Of a DNA stretch of 64,000 bases, positions 36,497 to 45,634 are shown piece after piece (the stretch's first letter is position 1; each line of letters opens with the position of its first letter). The translations under genes were made by a program, and so were the position numbers. This DNA comes from DASUPK01 sp963848955 (GTDB lineage Bacteria; Actinomycetota; Thermoleophilia; Solirubrobacterales; 70-9): contig CAWKFQ010000027.1 in assembly GCA_963848955.1 (NCBI GenBank), positions 1 through 64,000 on the forward strand, written 5' to 3'. The notes beneath the pieces are model-generated. The model was not told where the DNA came from and did no database searches. It saw only the letters and a list, made by a program, of their open reading frames with translations.

Positions 36497-37996
36497 GTGG
36501 CTGAATACGAGACCCGGCTCCTCATCGACGGCGAGCAGGTAGCCGGAACCGGCGAGTCACTCGAGGTCGAGAACCCCTACACCGAGGAGACGTTCGCGTC
36601 CGTGGGCACGGCGAGCGGCGAGCAGGTCGACGCCGCGATCGCCGCAGCCCGAGAGGCCGCCCGGGACTGGGCGGGGACGCCTGCGGTCGACCGTGGCGAG
36701 ATGCTGCACGAGGTCGGGACGCGGCTGCGGGCGCAAACCGACGAGCTCGCCGAGGTGATGACGCTCGAGGGCGGCAAGCCGCTGGTGGAGAACTCGGACG
36801 AGGTCGGCTGGACTGCCGCCTGTTTCGACTACTACGCCGAGATCGGCCGCGACTCCGCGGGGCGGGTGATCCCGTCGATCGAGTCGAGCCAGCTCAGCTT
36901 GGTGATCAAGGAGCCGCTCGGCGTTGTCGGCTGCATCGTTCCCTGGAACTACCCGCTGCTCCTGCTCACCTGGAAGCTGGCGCCGGCGCTGGCGGGGGGC
37001 AACACCATCGTTGCCAAGCCGTCCGAGCTGACGCCACTCTCGACCCTGATGCTGGCCCCATGCTTCGACCACCTCCCTTCAGGGGTGCTCAACCTGCTCG
37101 CCGGCGGGCCCGAGGTGGGCGCCGCGATCGCCTCGGACGCACGCGTCGATGGCGTCGCCTTCACCGGCTCGGTCGCGACCGGCAAGAAGGTCGCGCAGGC
37201 CTGCGTCGATCGCATGGCTCGCGTCAACCTCGAGATGGGCGGCAAGGACCCCTTCATCGTCTGCTCGGACGTCGCCGACCGCATCGACGTCGCGGCCAAG
37301 GGAGGGGCCTGGGCGGCATTCCTCAACTCGGGACAGGTGTGTACGTCCGCTGAGCGGTTCTACGTACTCGACGACGTCTACGACGACTACCTGTCCGCCT
37401 TCGTCGACTACACGAAGAGCCTCGTGATCGGCGACCCGATGAAGAGTGACACCGACATCGGCCCCATGGTCTCGGAGAGCCAGCGGCAGAAGGTCGCGAC
37501 CCAGCTCGATGCCGCCGTCCGCGCCGGCGCGGACGTGGTCATCGGCGGCGACTCGGGCGGACAGGAACGGGGCCACTTCTTCGCCCCGGCCGTGGTCACC
37601 GGCGCGCCCGCGGAGACGGACCTGCTCCGTGAGGAGACCTTCGGACCGGTCGCGCCACTCGTTCGGGTCGGAAGCCTCGACGAGGCGATCGAGCTCGCCA
37701 ACTCGACTCCCTACGGCCTCGGGGCCAATATCTACACGCAGGACTTCAGGACCATCCTCCGCTGCATGCGCGAGGTGAAGGCCGGCACGGTCTGGTTCAA
37801 CGACCCCCTGACCGACAACGACGCCGGCCCATTCGGCGGCTTCAAGCAGTCGGGGCTGGGACGAGAGCTGGGCCGCGAGGGACTCGAGGCCTTCCAGGAG
37901 ACCAAGCACGTCCACATCGAGAGCGAGGTCGCTCCGAAGGAGTGGTGGTACCCCTACTCGCGGTACACCGGCGGAGAGCCACCGCACGGTGCGTAA
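36497..37996 (+). CDS. NAD-dependent aldehyde dehydrogenase (betaine/aminobutyraldehyde type)
   Basis: This 499-residue aldehyde dehydrogenase has the catalytic Cys282 in SGQVCTSAERF, Glu246 in NLEMGGKDPF, and VPWNYPLLLLTWKLAPAL in the cofactor site. The C-terminus KEWWYPYSRY is typical of betaine-aldehyde and aminoaldehyde members. The open frame begins at 36386, but the GTG at 36497 is preferred: TACGAT (36485-36490) lies six bases upstream and the protein then begins AEYETRLLIDGE as usual. In this context it would oxidise 4-aminobutanal (from putrescine) to GABA. It is followed 15 bases later by the decarboxylase gene. Confidence 0.92.
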   Translation: MAEYETRLLIDGEQVAGTGESLEVENPYTEETFASVGTASGEQVDAAIAAAREAARDWAGTPAVDRGEMLHEVGTRLRAQTDELAEVMTLEGGKPLVENSDEVGWTAACFDYYAEIGRDSAGRVIPSIESSQLSLVIKEPLGVVGCIVPWNYPLLLLTWKLAPALAGGNTIVAKPSELTPLSTLMLAPCFDHLPSGVLNLLAGGPEVGAAIASDARVDGVAFTGSVATGKKVAQACVDRMARVNLEMGGKDPFIVCSDVADRIDVAAKGGAWAAFLNSGQVCTSAERFYVLDDVYDDYLSAFVDYTKSLVIGDPMKSDTDIGPMVSESQRQKVATQLDAAVRAGADVVIGGDSGGQERGHFFAPAVVTGAPAETDLLREETFGPVAPLVRVGSLDEAIELANSTPYGLGANIYTQDFRTILRCMREVKAGTVWFNDPLTDNDAGPFGGFKQSGLGRELGREGLEAFQETKHVHIESEVAPKEWWYPYSRYTGGEPPHGA

Positions 37997-38011
37997 ATAG
38001 ACTCGGCGCGA

Positions 38012-39505
38012 ATGGCCGATCAGACCGAAGCGCCCTACCTCGACGCACTCGTCGCCTACGTCGCTCGCAACCCGGGCCGTTTCCACATCCCGGGCCACAA
38101 GGGGACCCGTGCCGATCCCGGCTTGACCGCCGCTCTGGGGGAAGCCGCCATCCTCCATGACGTCCCACCCAGCATCGAGGGGATCGACGTCGGGCCCGAG
38201 CCGACGCCCTTCCAGCGCGCGCAGCGCCTCGCCGCCGATGCCTGGGGCGCCGAGCGCAGCTGGTTCCTGGTCAACGGGGCCTCGGGAGGGAACCACGCGA
38301 TCTGCATGGCATTGGCCCACGCGAGCGGAAAACTGAGAACCGGGCCGCCCGACCGGGGGCCGGTGATCGTCCAGCGCAACGTCCACTCCTCGATCATCGA
38401 CGGGCTGGTGCTCTCCGGCCTGCGGCCCACCTTCGTCGCGCCGGAGATCGATCCGGAGCTCGGCATCGCCCACTGCGTCACGCCCGAGGCGCTGGATGCG
38501 GCACTCGACGCCGAGCCCGACGCGGAGGCCGTGATGCTGGTGTCGCCCACCTACTTCGGGGCGGTCGCGCGAATCGAGCAGCTCGTCGAGGTCGCCCACG
38601 CCCGGGACATCCCTCTGGTCGTCGACGAGGCCTGGGGCTCCCATCTCTACTTCCACGAGGGCCTGCCGTCCGGGGCGCTGCGCTGCGGCGCCGACCTCGT
38701 GCTCTCGAGCACTCACAAGATCGTCGGCAGCATCACCCAGTCGGCGATCCTGCACCTCGGCGACGGGGAACGCCTCGACGAGGACGTGATCGACCGCTCG
38801 GTGACCCTCGTCGAGTCGACAAGTCCCAATGCGCTGCTGACCGCCTCCCTGGACGCTGCGCGGCGCTACGCCATGACCGAGGGACACGGGCTACTCGACG
38901 ACACCCTCGCGACGCTCGCCAGGACACGGGAGCGCGTCCGGGGGATCCCGGGCCTGGACGTGCTCGACGAGCGTCTCGCGGGCCGAACCAGCGTCGCCGC
39001 GTGGGACCCGCTGCGACTCTCAGTCGACGTCAGGGGCACTGGCGCCACCGGGCACCGGATCGCCCAGCTGATGAGCGCGAAGGACGACGTCATCCTCGAG
39101 CTCTTCTCCGAGAACGTGATCGTCGCCGTCTTCGGCATCGCCGAAGCGCCGACCGCTTCGGCCGATCGACTCGTCGAGGGCCTCAGGCACGCCGTCGAGG
39201 AGATCGGGCCCGCGGACGTCGAGGACCGCCGCACGTTCGCCGAGCCGCCCCCCTGGGGTCCCCTCGAGCTGGCGCCGCGGGACGCCTTCCTCGGTCCGCA
39301 GGAGGTGGTTCAGTTCGAGCAGGCCGAAGGGCGGATCGCGGCGGAATCGCTGGCCGCCTATCCGCCCGGGGTCCCCAACGTCCTGCCTGGAGAGCGACTG
39401 ACCGCTCCGACCATCGCCTACATCGCGGACTCGCTCGCGCACGGCGGCCTGGTCCGCGGGGCGAGCGACCGGACACTGCGAACGATCAGGGTGGTGACGG
39501 AGTGA
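38012..39505 (+). CDS. Orn/Lys/Arg decarboxylase (fold-type I PLP)
   Basis: The 497-residue PLP decarboxylase acts on a basic amino acid and is of the short Bacillus SpeA-like type rather than the enterobacterial type. The N-terminus has FHIPGHKGTRADP (family signature), and the PLP lysine is Lys236 in SSTHKIVGSITQSA. It makes agmatine, cadaverine or putrescine; which one is not decided by visible residues. TAGACT at 37998-38003 lies eight bases before the ATG (leaderless). Its TGA overlaps the next gene's GTG, coupling it to a guanidine-modifying enzyme, which favours arginine as substrate. Confidence 0.9.
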   Translation: MADQTEAPYLDALVAYVARNPGRFHIPGHKGTRADPGLTAALGEAAILHDVPPSIEGIDVGPEPTPFQRAQRLAADAWGAERSWFLVNGASGGNHAICMALAHASGKLRTGPPDRGPVIVQRNVHSSIIDGLVLSGLRPTFVAPEIDPELGIAHCVTPEALDAALDAEPDAEAVMLVSPTYFGAVARIEQLVEVAHARDIPLVVDEAWGSHLYFHEGLPSGALRCGADLVLSSTHKIVGSITQSAILHLGDGERLDEDVIDRSVTLVESTSPNALLTASLDAARRYAMTEGHGLLDDTLATLARTRERVRGIPGLDVLDERLAGRTSVAAWDPLRLSVDVRGTGATGHRIAQLMSAKDDVILELFSENVIVAVFGIAEAPTASADRLVEGLRHAVEEIGPADVEDRRTFAEPPPWGPLELAPRDAFLGPQEVVQFEQAEGRIAAESLAAYPPGVPNVLPGERLTAPTIAYIADSLAHGGLVRGASDRTLRTIRVVTE

Positions 39506-40382
39506 ACACGCCCGATCCGGCGCTGGGGCGTCGACTCCGAGTACGGCACGCTGCTCGATGTCCTGGTCGGCCGGGCCGAGAACTTCCGCTGGCTGCCGAC
39601 TAGCGCCATCAGCCGCGCGACGCTTGACGCAGGGCACAGATTCGACCGCGGTATGGCGGCGTCGCAGCACGCCGAGATGGTCTCGGCGTACGAGGATGCG
39701 GGAGTCCGCTGCCACTTCCTCGAGCCGGACTCGGTCCTGCCCTACCAGGTCTTCGCGCGGGACTCGAGCGCGATGGGGCCGAACGGGACATTCATCACCC
39801 AGCTCAGCCAGTGGTGGCGGCGAGGCGAGTACGCGGCGGCGATCCACTTCCATCGAGAACGCGGGCATTCCGATCCGCGGCATGGTCACGGCCGGCTCGC
39901 TGGAGGGAGGGGACGTGATGATCGTCGAGCCGGGCAGCGTCCTGATCGGCAGCGGCGAGACGCGCACCCAGGAAGCCGCCGCCAGGCAGCTGGCGGGCTG
40001 GTTCGAGGACGACGGCTGGGAGGCGCGCGTGCAGCCGTTCCCGGAGCGCTACGTCCACATCGACGTGCTGGTCGCGATACTCGCCGAGAAGCTGGCGGCT
40101 GTGTGCAGCGAGGTGCTCCCCGCCGGTGCGGTGCAGTGGCTCCGCGACAAGGGCTTCGACCTGATCGAGGTGAGCGCCGAGCAGGCCTTCACGCTAGGCG
40201 TGAACGGGATCTCGCTCGGCGAGGATCGCGTGATCTCGGCCACCGGGGCGCAGGAGCTGAACGCGGCCCTGCGCATGCCCGGGGCATCGACGGTGATCGA
40301 GCTAGACCTCTCGATGTTCACCCTGGGCGGGGGCGGCGCCCATTGCCTGGGACAGGCGCTCCGGCGGGAGCGCGTGGGGTGA
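39502..40382 (+). CDS. Amidinotransferase/arginine-deiminase-fold hydrolase, two frameshifts
   Basis: This is an enzyme of the guanidine-modifying superfamily (arginine deiminase, dimethylarginine hydrolase, agmatine deiminase). The GTG at 39502 overlaps the decarboxylase stop. Frames shift near 39530 and 39850. Restored features are EYGTLLDVLVG, LPYQVFARDSSAMGPNG (substrate Asp region), GSLEGGDVMIV, YVHIDVLVAIL (catalytic His) and GGGGAHCLGQAL (catalytic Cys). The total is about 293 residues. If the upstream enzyme makes agmatine, this would give N-carbamoylputrescine, which the next gene could hydrolyse. This assignment is inference; other guanidines are possible. Confidence 0.82.
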
Positions 40383-41617
40383 ACGCGGGACCGGCGATCG
40401 ACGCGGATCGCGTGATCGCCGATCTGCGGGAGCTCGCCCGGCGGACGAGCGACGACGCCGGGGCGCAGCGGCTCTGCTGGGGCGAGGGCTGGCGGACGGC
40501 GCGGGACTTCCTGGGTGAGCTGCTCGCCGAGATCGGTCTCGAGCCCGAGATCGACGAGGCGGGGAACGCCTGGGCGTATCTGACCGGCGAGGCGGAGCCG
40601 GCACTGGCGGTCGGCTCGCATGTCGACTCGGTGCCGAACGGGGGCTGGCTCGACGGGGCGCTCGGCGTGATGGGGGCTCTCGGAGTGCTCCGCGCCTGGG
40701 CGGGAGGGGAGGCGCGGCCGCCACGCACGCTGGCCTTCGTGGACTGGGCCGACGAGGAGGGCGCCCGCTTCGGCCGCAGCCTCTTCGGCAGCTCCGCGGC
40801 GGCGGGGACGTTCGACCCGGCCGAGCTCGCGGGCGCCCGGGACGCCGACGGCCGCCGCGCGCCGGGAGTGCTGGCGGAAAACGGCGTCGAGCTCGAGCGG
40901 GTCCTGGAGTCGCGCTCCAGGCTCGAGCGGCTGGGCGGCTACCTCGAGCTGCACATCGAGCAGGGCCCGGTCCTGGAGGCCGAGGGAATCAGGGCGGCGG
41001 CGGTGAGTGGCTGCGTCGGGGTTGAGCGGCTCCGCTTCGAGATCCGGGGACGCGTCTCGCACGCGGGAACGACGCCCATGGACGCTCGCCACGACGCCGG
41101 CCTGGCGGCCGCCGCCACGGCCCTGCGAGTCGAGGAGATCGCGGTCGCCGAGGGCGGTGTCGGAACGGTCGGAGAGATCGGCTTCGAGCCGGGGATCCCG
41201 ACCGCGGTTCCCGGTCGCGCCACGATGGTGGTCGATCTGCGCAACCGCGGCGTGGACGCCCTGGGCCGGATGCTCGAGGCGACCCGCGACGCCGTCGCGG
41301 CCTGCGCGGCGGAGCGCGGCTGCCAGGTGTCCGAGGAGCCCGTTTGGAGCATCGAGCCGATCGAGTTCGATCCGGAGCTGGTCGCGCTCGCCCGCGAGGC
41401 CTGCGAGGGCGTGACCCGTACCGCCTACGAGCTGCCCAGCGGCGCCCTCCACGACGCCGCCTCGATGGCGCCGCATCTCCCCACGGCGATGGTCTTCTCC
41501 CCCTCGATCGCAGGCATCAGCCACGCGCCCGAGGAGGACACCGCCGAGCCGGACCTGAAGGTGGCGATCGAGGCCTTCGGCGACCTCGTCGAACGCCGCA
41601 TCACAACTGCAAGCTGA
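40379..41617 (+). CDS. M20-family Zn-dependent carbamoylase/amidohydrolase
   Basis: The 412-residue metallohydrolase is of the N-carbamoyl-amino-acid hydrolase / allantoate amidohydrolase group. It starts at GTG 40379, overlapping the previous stop by four bases. The metal ligands are in VGSHVDSVPNGGWLDGALG (His, Asp), DEEGARFG (Glu pair) and ELHIEQGPVLE (His). The dimerisation lid carries RGRVSHAGTTPMDAR. The C-terminal His is in PSIAGISHAPEE. In this operon it may remove the carbamoyl group from N-carbamoylputrescine in place of the nitrilase-type AguB. No frameshift is seen. Confidence 0.88.
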   Translation: MNAGPAIDADRVIADLRELARRTSDDAGAQRLCWGEGWRTARDFLGELLAEIGLEPEIDEAGNAWAYLTGEAEPALAVGSHVDSVPNGGWLDGALGVMGALGVLRAWAGGEARPPRTLAFVDWADEEGARFGRSLFGSSAAAGTFDPAELAGARDADGRRAPGVLAENGVELERVLESRSRLERLGGYLELHIEQGPVLEAEGIRAAAVSGCVGVERLRFEIRGRVSHAGTTPMDARHDAGLAAAATALRVEEIAVAEGGVGTVGEIGFEPGIPTAVPGRATMVVDLRNRGVDALGRMLEATRDAVAACAAERGCQVSEEPVWSIEPIEFDPELVALAREACEGVTRTAYELPSGALHDAASMAPHLPTAMVFSPSIAGISHAPEEDTAEPDLKVAIEAFGDLVERRITTAS

Positions 41618-41668
41618 CTCGCGTGTTGGAGAAAGAGGCGCCGTTAGCTTGCGGCGCACTCGTCTCAT

Positions 41669-42844
41669 ATGGCAGGAGTCGCCTCACAATCGCATTGGCG
41701 CACGCACGCCCGCAGCCTGATCGCACTTGCGATCGGGGTGGCGCTGATGGCTGCTCTGTTGGTTGCTGGCGGCTCGGCGACCCCGCCGGCGGCGCAGGCG
41801 CAGACGAGCTGTTCCCAACCCTTCGGCCTCGCGCCCGGCGGCTCCGCTGCCCAGCGGTTCACGATGATGATCCGGATCAACACGCAGGGGAACGTCGAGA
41901 CCTATACGAAGCCCGAGGGCGGGATGGGCGGAAGGATCCGGCCCCAGGACATCTTCGTGCTCAACACCCGCTTCACGGGCAGCGGCCAGTTCCCGGCGAT
42001 GACGGACACGGTCGCCTCGACCCTTGCCGCCGACCTGCGCACGACTTTCCCCTGCAACCGGATCATCGCCCTCAACGGGATGAGCTTCGATCCGGCTGCC
42101 GCGGGCTTTGCCTTCACCGGGGTCGGCGATCCGAACATCTTCGCTCTGCTCACTGACTTCGAGCAGGCCGACTGGAACAGCGGTCGAGCCACCGATCCGA
42201 CCCGGCCGCCATGGAACGACAAGTTCAAGACCGCCCTCCCGCGGATCAAGGCCTGGGATGCGGGCATGGCCGCGACCGCTGCCGCCAATCCCATTGGAGC
42301 GGGGAAGCGGACCGGCCTCGTTCCCCAGGACAACGCGTTGTGGAACTTCGGGCAGATCGCTCAGGACCTCAACAAGAAGAACACCCGGCTGGGCGAGCGG
42401 AAGCTCGGGCCGCTGAGCGTCCAGACACAGAGCGCCTGCGCGGACGGCGGCGCTGCCGGATTCGGCGCGCGCGCCAAGCAGCTTCGCCTCCAGTACACCT
42501 TCAAGTTCATCACCAAGAAGGTCAAGGTGAAGGGCAAGAAGAAGAAGGTGAAGAAGACCTTCCGGATGCCGCTGAAGAAGCAGGGGAGGCCGAACATGAG
42601 CCAGCTGGGCGTGCAGATCTCCTTCACCGACACACCTCAAACGACCGGCATGCCGCTCCTCAGGACCTCTCCCGCGCTGGCTGCCGCCTGCGTGGGGCCG
42701 GCGCTGAAGCAGGGCGGCGGGGCGTTCTTCTTCTTCGCCTCCGACGACGCAATGAGACTGCTCTTCCAGCAGCCTCAGATCAACGCGCTTCGTCCGGCGA
42801 CCGCCGGGTCGGCGAACACCGGCGGCGTCGGCAGTCCCCACTAA
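41669..42844 (+). CDS. Secreted protein of unknown family (paralogue of 45734)
   Basis: This 391-residue protein has a signal peptide (hydrophobic residues 17-36, ending PPAAQAQ). Shared with the gene at 45734 are the blocks QDIFVLNTRFTG, TFPCNRIIALNG and LGVQISFTD. A very basic stretch of mixed Lys/Val near residues 280-300 may be a surface loop. Paired cysteines and no catalytic motif suggest an extracellular binding or structural role. It is convergent with a zinc dehydrogenase gene and has no operon partner. Confidence 0.7.
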   Translation: MAGVASQSHWRTHARSLIALAIGVALMAALLVAGGSATPPAAQAQTSCSQPFGLAPGGSAAQRFTMMIRINTQGNVETYTKPEGGMGGRIRPQDIFVLNTRFTGSGQFPAMTDTVASTLAADLRTTFPCNRIIALNGMSFDPAAAGFAFTGVGDPNIFALLTDFEQADWNSGRATDPTRPPWNDKFKTALPRIKAWDAGMAATAAANPIGAGKRTGLVPQDNALWNFGQIAQDLNKKNTRLGERKLGPLSVQTQSACADGGAAGFGARAKQLRLQYTFKFITKKVKVKGKKKKVKKTFRMPLKKQGRPNMSQLGVQISFTDTPQTTGMPLLRTSPALAAACVGPALKQGGGAFFFFASDDAMRLLFQQPQINALRPATAGSANTGGVGSPH

Positions 42845-43861
42845 CTAGCCGGCTCGGGCCACCACGGTCTTCGCCCGCAGGTCCGAGAGCGCTTCGGCGG
42901 CATCCTCCCAGGCGACCTTGTTCGCCGTGATGGGGTCGGGGTCGAACTTGCCCTGGCGAATCAGCTCGAGCACGTCCGGCATCAGCGTGCGGACGTGCGG
43001 CCGTCCCGTGACGAAGGTGACGCCCTGGGTGAACATGTCGAGCAGGGGCAGCGGAGTCGGCTCGAGGTAGATCCCGATGCTGGTGCAGATACCGTCGGCG
43101 TCCGTCGAGCGCAGCGCGCAGGAGATGCCCGCCGGGTCAGCGCTCGCGTCGACGGTGATCGGGTAGAAGCCGGCGCGGTCCGGGAACCCATCATCGAGCA
43201 CGTTCGCGCCGAGCTTCTCGGCGAGCTCGCGGTCACTCGGGCGACCCCCGACGACGTCGACCCGCTCGGCACCGAGGGCGAGGGCGATCGCGATCGAGTA
43301 GAGCGCGATCGACCCGGCGCCCATCGCGATCAGCACCGGCGATCCGGGACGTGCCTCGAGCGGAGGCGCCACGCAACGCCAGGCGTCGGGGATGTTGTCC
43401 GACAGGCTGGCCACGACGGACGGCTCCACGCCGTCTGGTATCGAGACGAGCATTGCGTCCGCGTAGGGGACGTTCACCGCGTCGCTCGCAAAGCCGCCAA
43501 AGGACTGCGGTCCGATCGGCAAGCCGTATGTCGACAACCGCGGGACCGACTCGCAGTTTCCGGGCTCCCCGGCCCTACAGCGGGCGCATTCCCCACAGGA
43601 GATCTGGAACGGGATGCTGACCAGATCTCCCGGCTTGACCGAGGTGACCGAGTCACCGACTTCGCTCACCGCGCCGACGCATTCGTGGCCGAACGCGAAC
43701 GAATTCCCCACGGGGAATCGTCCGCGTACGAAGGCCGTGTCGATGTCGCAGGTGGCGAGCGCCACGGGACGAACGATCGCCTGCCCGTCGCCCTCCAGCT
43801 TCGGGTCGGGCGCGTCACGCCACTCGAGATTCCCCTTTTCGACGAAGGTGAGTTGCCTCAC
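42845..43861 (-). CDS. Zinc-dependent alcohol dehydrogenase (MDR family)
   Basis: The 338-residue medium-chain dehydrogenase has the catalytic zinc site around ATCDID and GHECVGAV (Cys, His-Glu). The structural zinc cysteines are in CGECARCRAGEPGNC, and a Rossmann region follows (VLIAMGAGSIALYSIAIALA). The nucleotide motif MGAGSIA replaces the usual GxGxxG. It oxidises an alcohol or reduces an aldehyde; the substrate is unknown. The start overlaps the stop of the tautomerase gene by four bases, so the two form an operon opposite an HxlR regulator. Confidence 0.9.
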   Translation of the reverse strand: MRQLTFVEKGNLEWRDAPDPKLEGDGQAIVRPVALATCDIDTAFVRGRFPVGNSFAFGHECVGAVSEVGDSVTSVKPGDLVSIPFQISCGECARCRAGEPGNCESVPRLSTYGLPIGPQSFGGFASDAVNVPYADAMLVSIPDGVEPSVVASLSDNIPDAWRCVAPPLEARPGSPVLIAMGAGSIALYSIAIALALGAERVDVVGGRPSDRELAEKLGANVLDDGFPDRAGFYPITVDASADPAGISCALRSTDADGICTSIGIYLEPTPLPLLDMFTQGVTFVTGRPHVRTLMPDVLELIRQGKFDPDPITANKVAWEDAAEALSDLRAKTVVARAG

Positions 43862-44346
43862 GCCGGCACCTGCTCACCGCCGGCGGCGGCCGGGACCTTC
43901 TCCTTTCCGGATCCCTCCTGCTCACGCTCGGCCTTGGCGGCCTCGCGGAGCTGCTCGAAGCGAACCACCTGGCCGGCCGCTCCCCAGTTCCCATCGGGCA
44001 CCTCGTGGATCAGAACCCAGACCCGGACTCCGGCCTCCGCCCCCCAGCCCGTGGCGTCGAGGATGAGCTTGGAGGCGTCCTCGACGATGCCCGCCTTCCG
44101 CCGATCGCTGAGCGCGCCGGAGGGAACCGTGATGTCGAGGATCGCGTGCGGGTCGGCAACCCCGTCAGGGGTCTGGATCGCCTCGGCGGGCAGCTCGTGC
44201 AGGTGGGCCCAGGTGATCGAGCGGAAGAACTCGGTGTCAGGCGCACCCTCCCAGTGGAGGAGTGTGGCCCCGAGCTCGCGCATCAGCTCCGGCTTCTGCT
44301 CCTCGGAGAGGACATCGGCGGTGATCGTCAGGTCGAGCTTGGGCAT
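43858..44346 (-). CDS. Tautomerase-superfamily protein, tandem-domain
   Basis: The 162-residue protein begins MPKLDLTITADVLS, giving the N-terminal catalytic proline after Met removal. Two beta-alpha-beta units can be traced (about 2-60 and 68-130), followed by a charged tail rich in Glu/Lys/Ala. Family members isomerise or dehalogenate small keto acids. A ribosome site GAGGAG lies seven bases before the ATG. It is co-transcribed with the alcohol dehydrogenase and divergent from an HxlR-type redox regulator, suggesting response to electrophiles such as quinones or aldehydes. Confidence 0.72.
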   Translation of the reverse strand: MPKLDLTITADVLSEEQKPELMRELGATLLHWEGAPDTEFFRSITWAHLHELPAEAIQTPDGVADPHAILDITVPSGALSDRRKAGIVEDASKLILDATGWGAEAGVRVWVLIHEVPDGNWGAAGQVVRFEQLREAAKAEREQEGSGKEKVPAAAGGEQVPA

Positions 44347-44407
44347 TGCGTTCTCCTCGTCTGCGCTGTCGAGTGCTTGGGTTCGGAAGGCGGACGCAGA
44401 ATATAGG

Positions 44408-44422
44408 GTTCGGATTCCGAAC
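44408..44422. promoter_or_regulatory. Perfect inverted repeat, probable HxlR operator
   Basis: GTTCGGA-T-TCCGAAC has 7-base arms around one base. A further GTTCGGA half-site lies at 44381-44387. It overlaps the likely -35 region of the HxlR gene (-10 TATGCT at 44433-44438) and lies just upstream of the TATATT -10 on the tautomerase side. Confidence 0.65.
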
Positions 44423-44445
44423 GCAGTCTCGCTATGCTGGCGCCG

Positions 44446-44904
44446 ATGCGCGCCGCTGAGATCGCCGAACAGAGATGCTCGATCGCCAGGCCGGCCGCCC
44501 TCCTGGGCGACCGCTGGACGCTGGTCATCCTCCGCCAGGCGTTCACGGGCACCAAGCGGTTCGAGGATTTCCAGTCGGCGCTCGGGATCTCCCGCTCACT
44601 GCTCTCTGAGCGCCTCGGCCGTCTGGTCGACGCGGGGGTTCTGCGACGGGAGCCCTACAAGGACGCCGTCCGCACTCGCGAGCGCTACAGACTCACCGAG
44701 ATGGGCCTGGACCTCTATCCCGTGCTGATGGCGCTGCGGGAGTGGGGCGACCGCTACATGGCCGAGGACGGCCCTCCGCTCGAGATCCGCCATCGCGGCT
44801 GTGGGGGCGAGCCCACCCTCGAACTGCGTTGCTCCACCTGCGGCGAGCCGGTCGGAGCCCGCGATGCTGAGGCACTGCCGGGCCCAGGTCTCAAAGTCGC
44901 CTAA
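44446..44904 (+). CDS. HxlR-family winged-helix regulator with C-terminal zinc-ribbon-like motif
   Basis: The 152-residue regulator has the N-terminal HxlR motif with a conserved cysteine (RCSIARPAALLGDRWTLVIL) and the winged helix through RTRERYRLTEMG. A C-terminal extension, HRGCGGEPTLELRCSTCGEP, has four Cys/His ligands that may bind zinc. ATG 44446 is preferred over 44434 because TATGCT ends seven bases before it (leaderless). It probably senses oxidants or aldehydes through cysteine and controls itself and the divergent tautomerase-dehydrogenase operon through the 44408 palindrome. Confidence 0.88.
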   Translation: MRAAEIAEQRCSIARPAALLGDRWTLVILRQAFTGTKRFEDFQSALGISRSLLSERLGRLVDAGVLRREPYKDAVRTRERYRLTEMGLDLYPVLMALREWGDRYMAEDGPPLEIRHRGCGGEPTLELRCSTCGEPVGARDAEALPGPGLKVA

Positions 44905-44920
44905 GGGCAGCCCGCACTGC

Positions 44921-45604
44921 TTACCCGACGTGCATCACGTCGCCGCCCATCTCGTCGAGGGTGTTCCCGATCGGCGGGATCGGGTTGTCCCGCAGGATGC
45001 GCGCCATGTGGAGCAGGTTGTGCGCGCACCACGAGCTGGTCCGCTGCGTATAGGGGTGCTCGGGCCCTCCCGCATCGAGGTATGACGGGCCCGGTCCCGC
45101 CTCGCCCACCCAGTAGGTGTCGGCGTTCGGCGGGACGGCGCATCCGAGGTGGGTCATGTTGAAGAGGGTGGTCTCGGCGCTGGCGTGAGCACCATCCTCG
45201 TTGCCGGTGACCACCACGCCGGCCACCTTGTTGTAGAGCGGGTACTGGCCGACCTCGTTGCGCTCGTTGTAGGTCCCATCGAGGCGCTCGATCACCATCT
45301 GGCAGACCGAGGAGCGAACTCCGAACCAGATCGACATCCCCATCAGCAGGATGTCCGCCCCCTTGATCCTCTCCAGGATCCCGGGCCATTCGTCGCCATC
45401 CCCCTCGTCGGAGCTGACGCCGAACTTGATCTCGTAGTCGACCGGGCGGAGGATCTCCGTCTCCACGCCATGCTCCCCGAGGATCTCGAGGACGCGGTTC
45501 ATCAGGGCCTCGGTGTTCGAAACCTCGGGCGACCTCTTCAGCGTGCAGTTGATGCCGAGCGCCTTCAGGCCGGCGCCTGCGTCGGCGCCGAGTGACTCCG
45601 CCAT
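44921..45604 (-). CDS. Flavodoxin-like NAD(P)H-dependent FMN reductase
   Basis: This 227-residue FMN-dependent reductase of the WrbA/NADPH-FMN reductase superfamily starts at ATG 45604 after AGAGGAGAAG. The longer open frame to 45958 crosses another gene's start. The phosphate-binding loop is TLKRSPEVSNTEALM, and other blocks are DILLMGMSIWFG and AGVVVTGNEDGAHASAE. It reduces quinones, nitro-aromatics or FMN. It is convergent with the HxlR gene. A perfect palindrome lies 31 bases upstream of its start. Confidence 0.9.
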   Translation of the reverse strand: MAESLGADAGAGLKALGINCTLKRSPEVSNTEALMNRVLEILGEHGVETEILRPVDYEIKFGVSSDEGDGDEWPGILERIKGADILLMGMSIWFGVRSSVCQMVIERLDGTYNERNEVGQYPLYNKVAGVVVTGNEDGAHASAETTLFNMTHLGCAVPPNADTYWVGEAGPGPSYLDAGGPEHPYTQRTSSWCAHNLLHMARILRDNPIPPIGNTLDEMGGDVMHVG

Positions 45605-45634
45605 GCCTTCTCCTCTCTTTGGACGACCTCTGGC

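Noticed and set aside
42521..42560. Lys-rich stretch as a separate small basic gene or frameshift
   Set aside because: It is in frame within the secreted protein at 41669, with conserved blocks on both sides.
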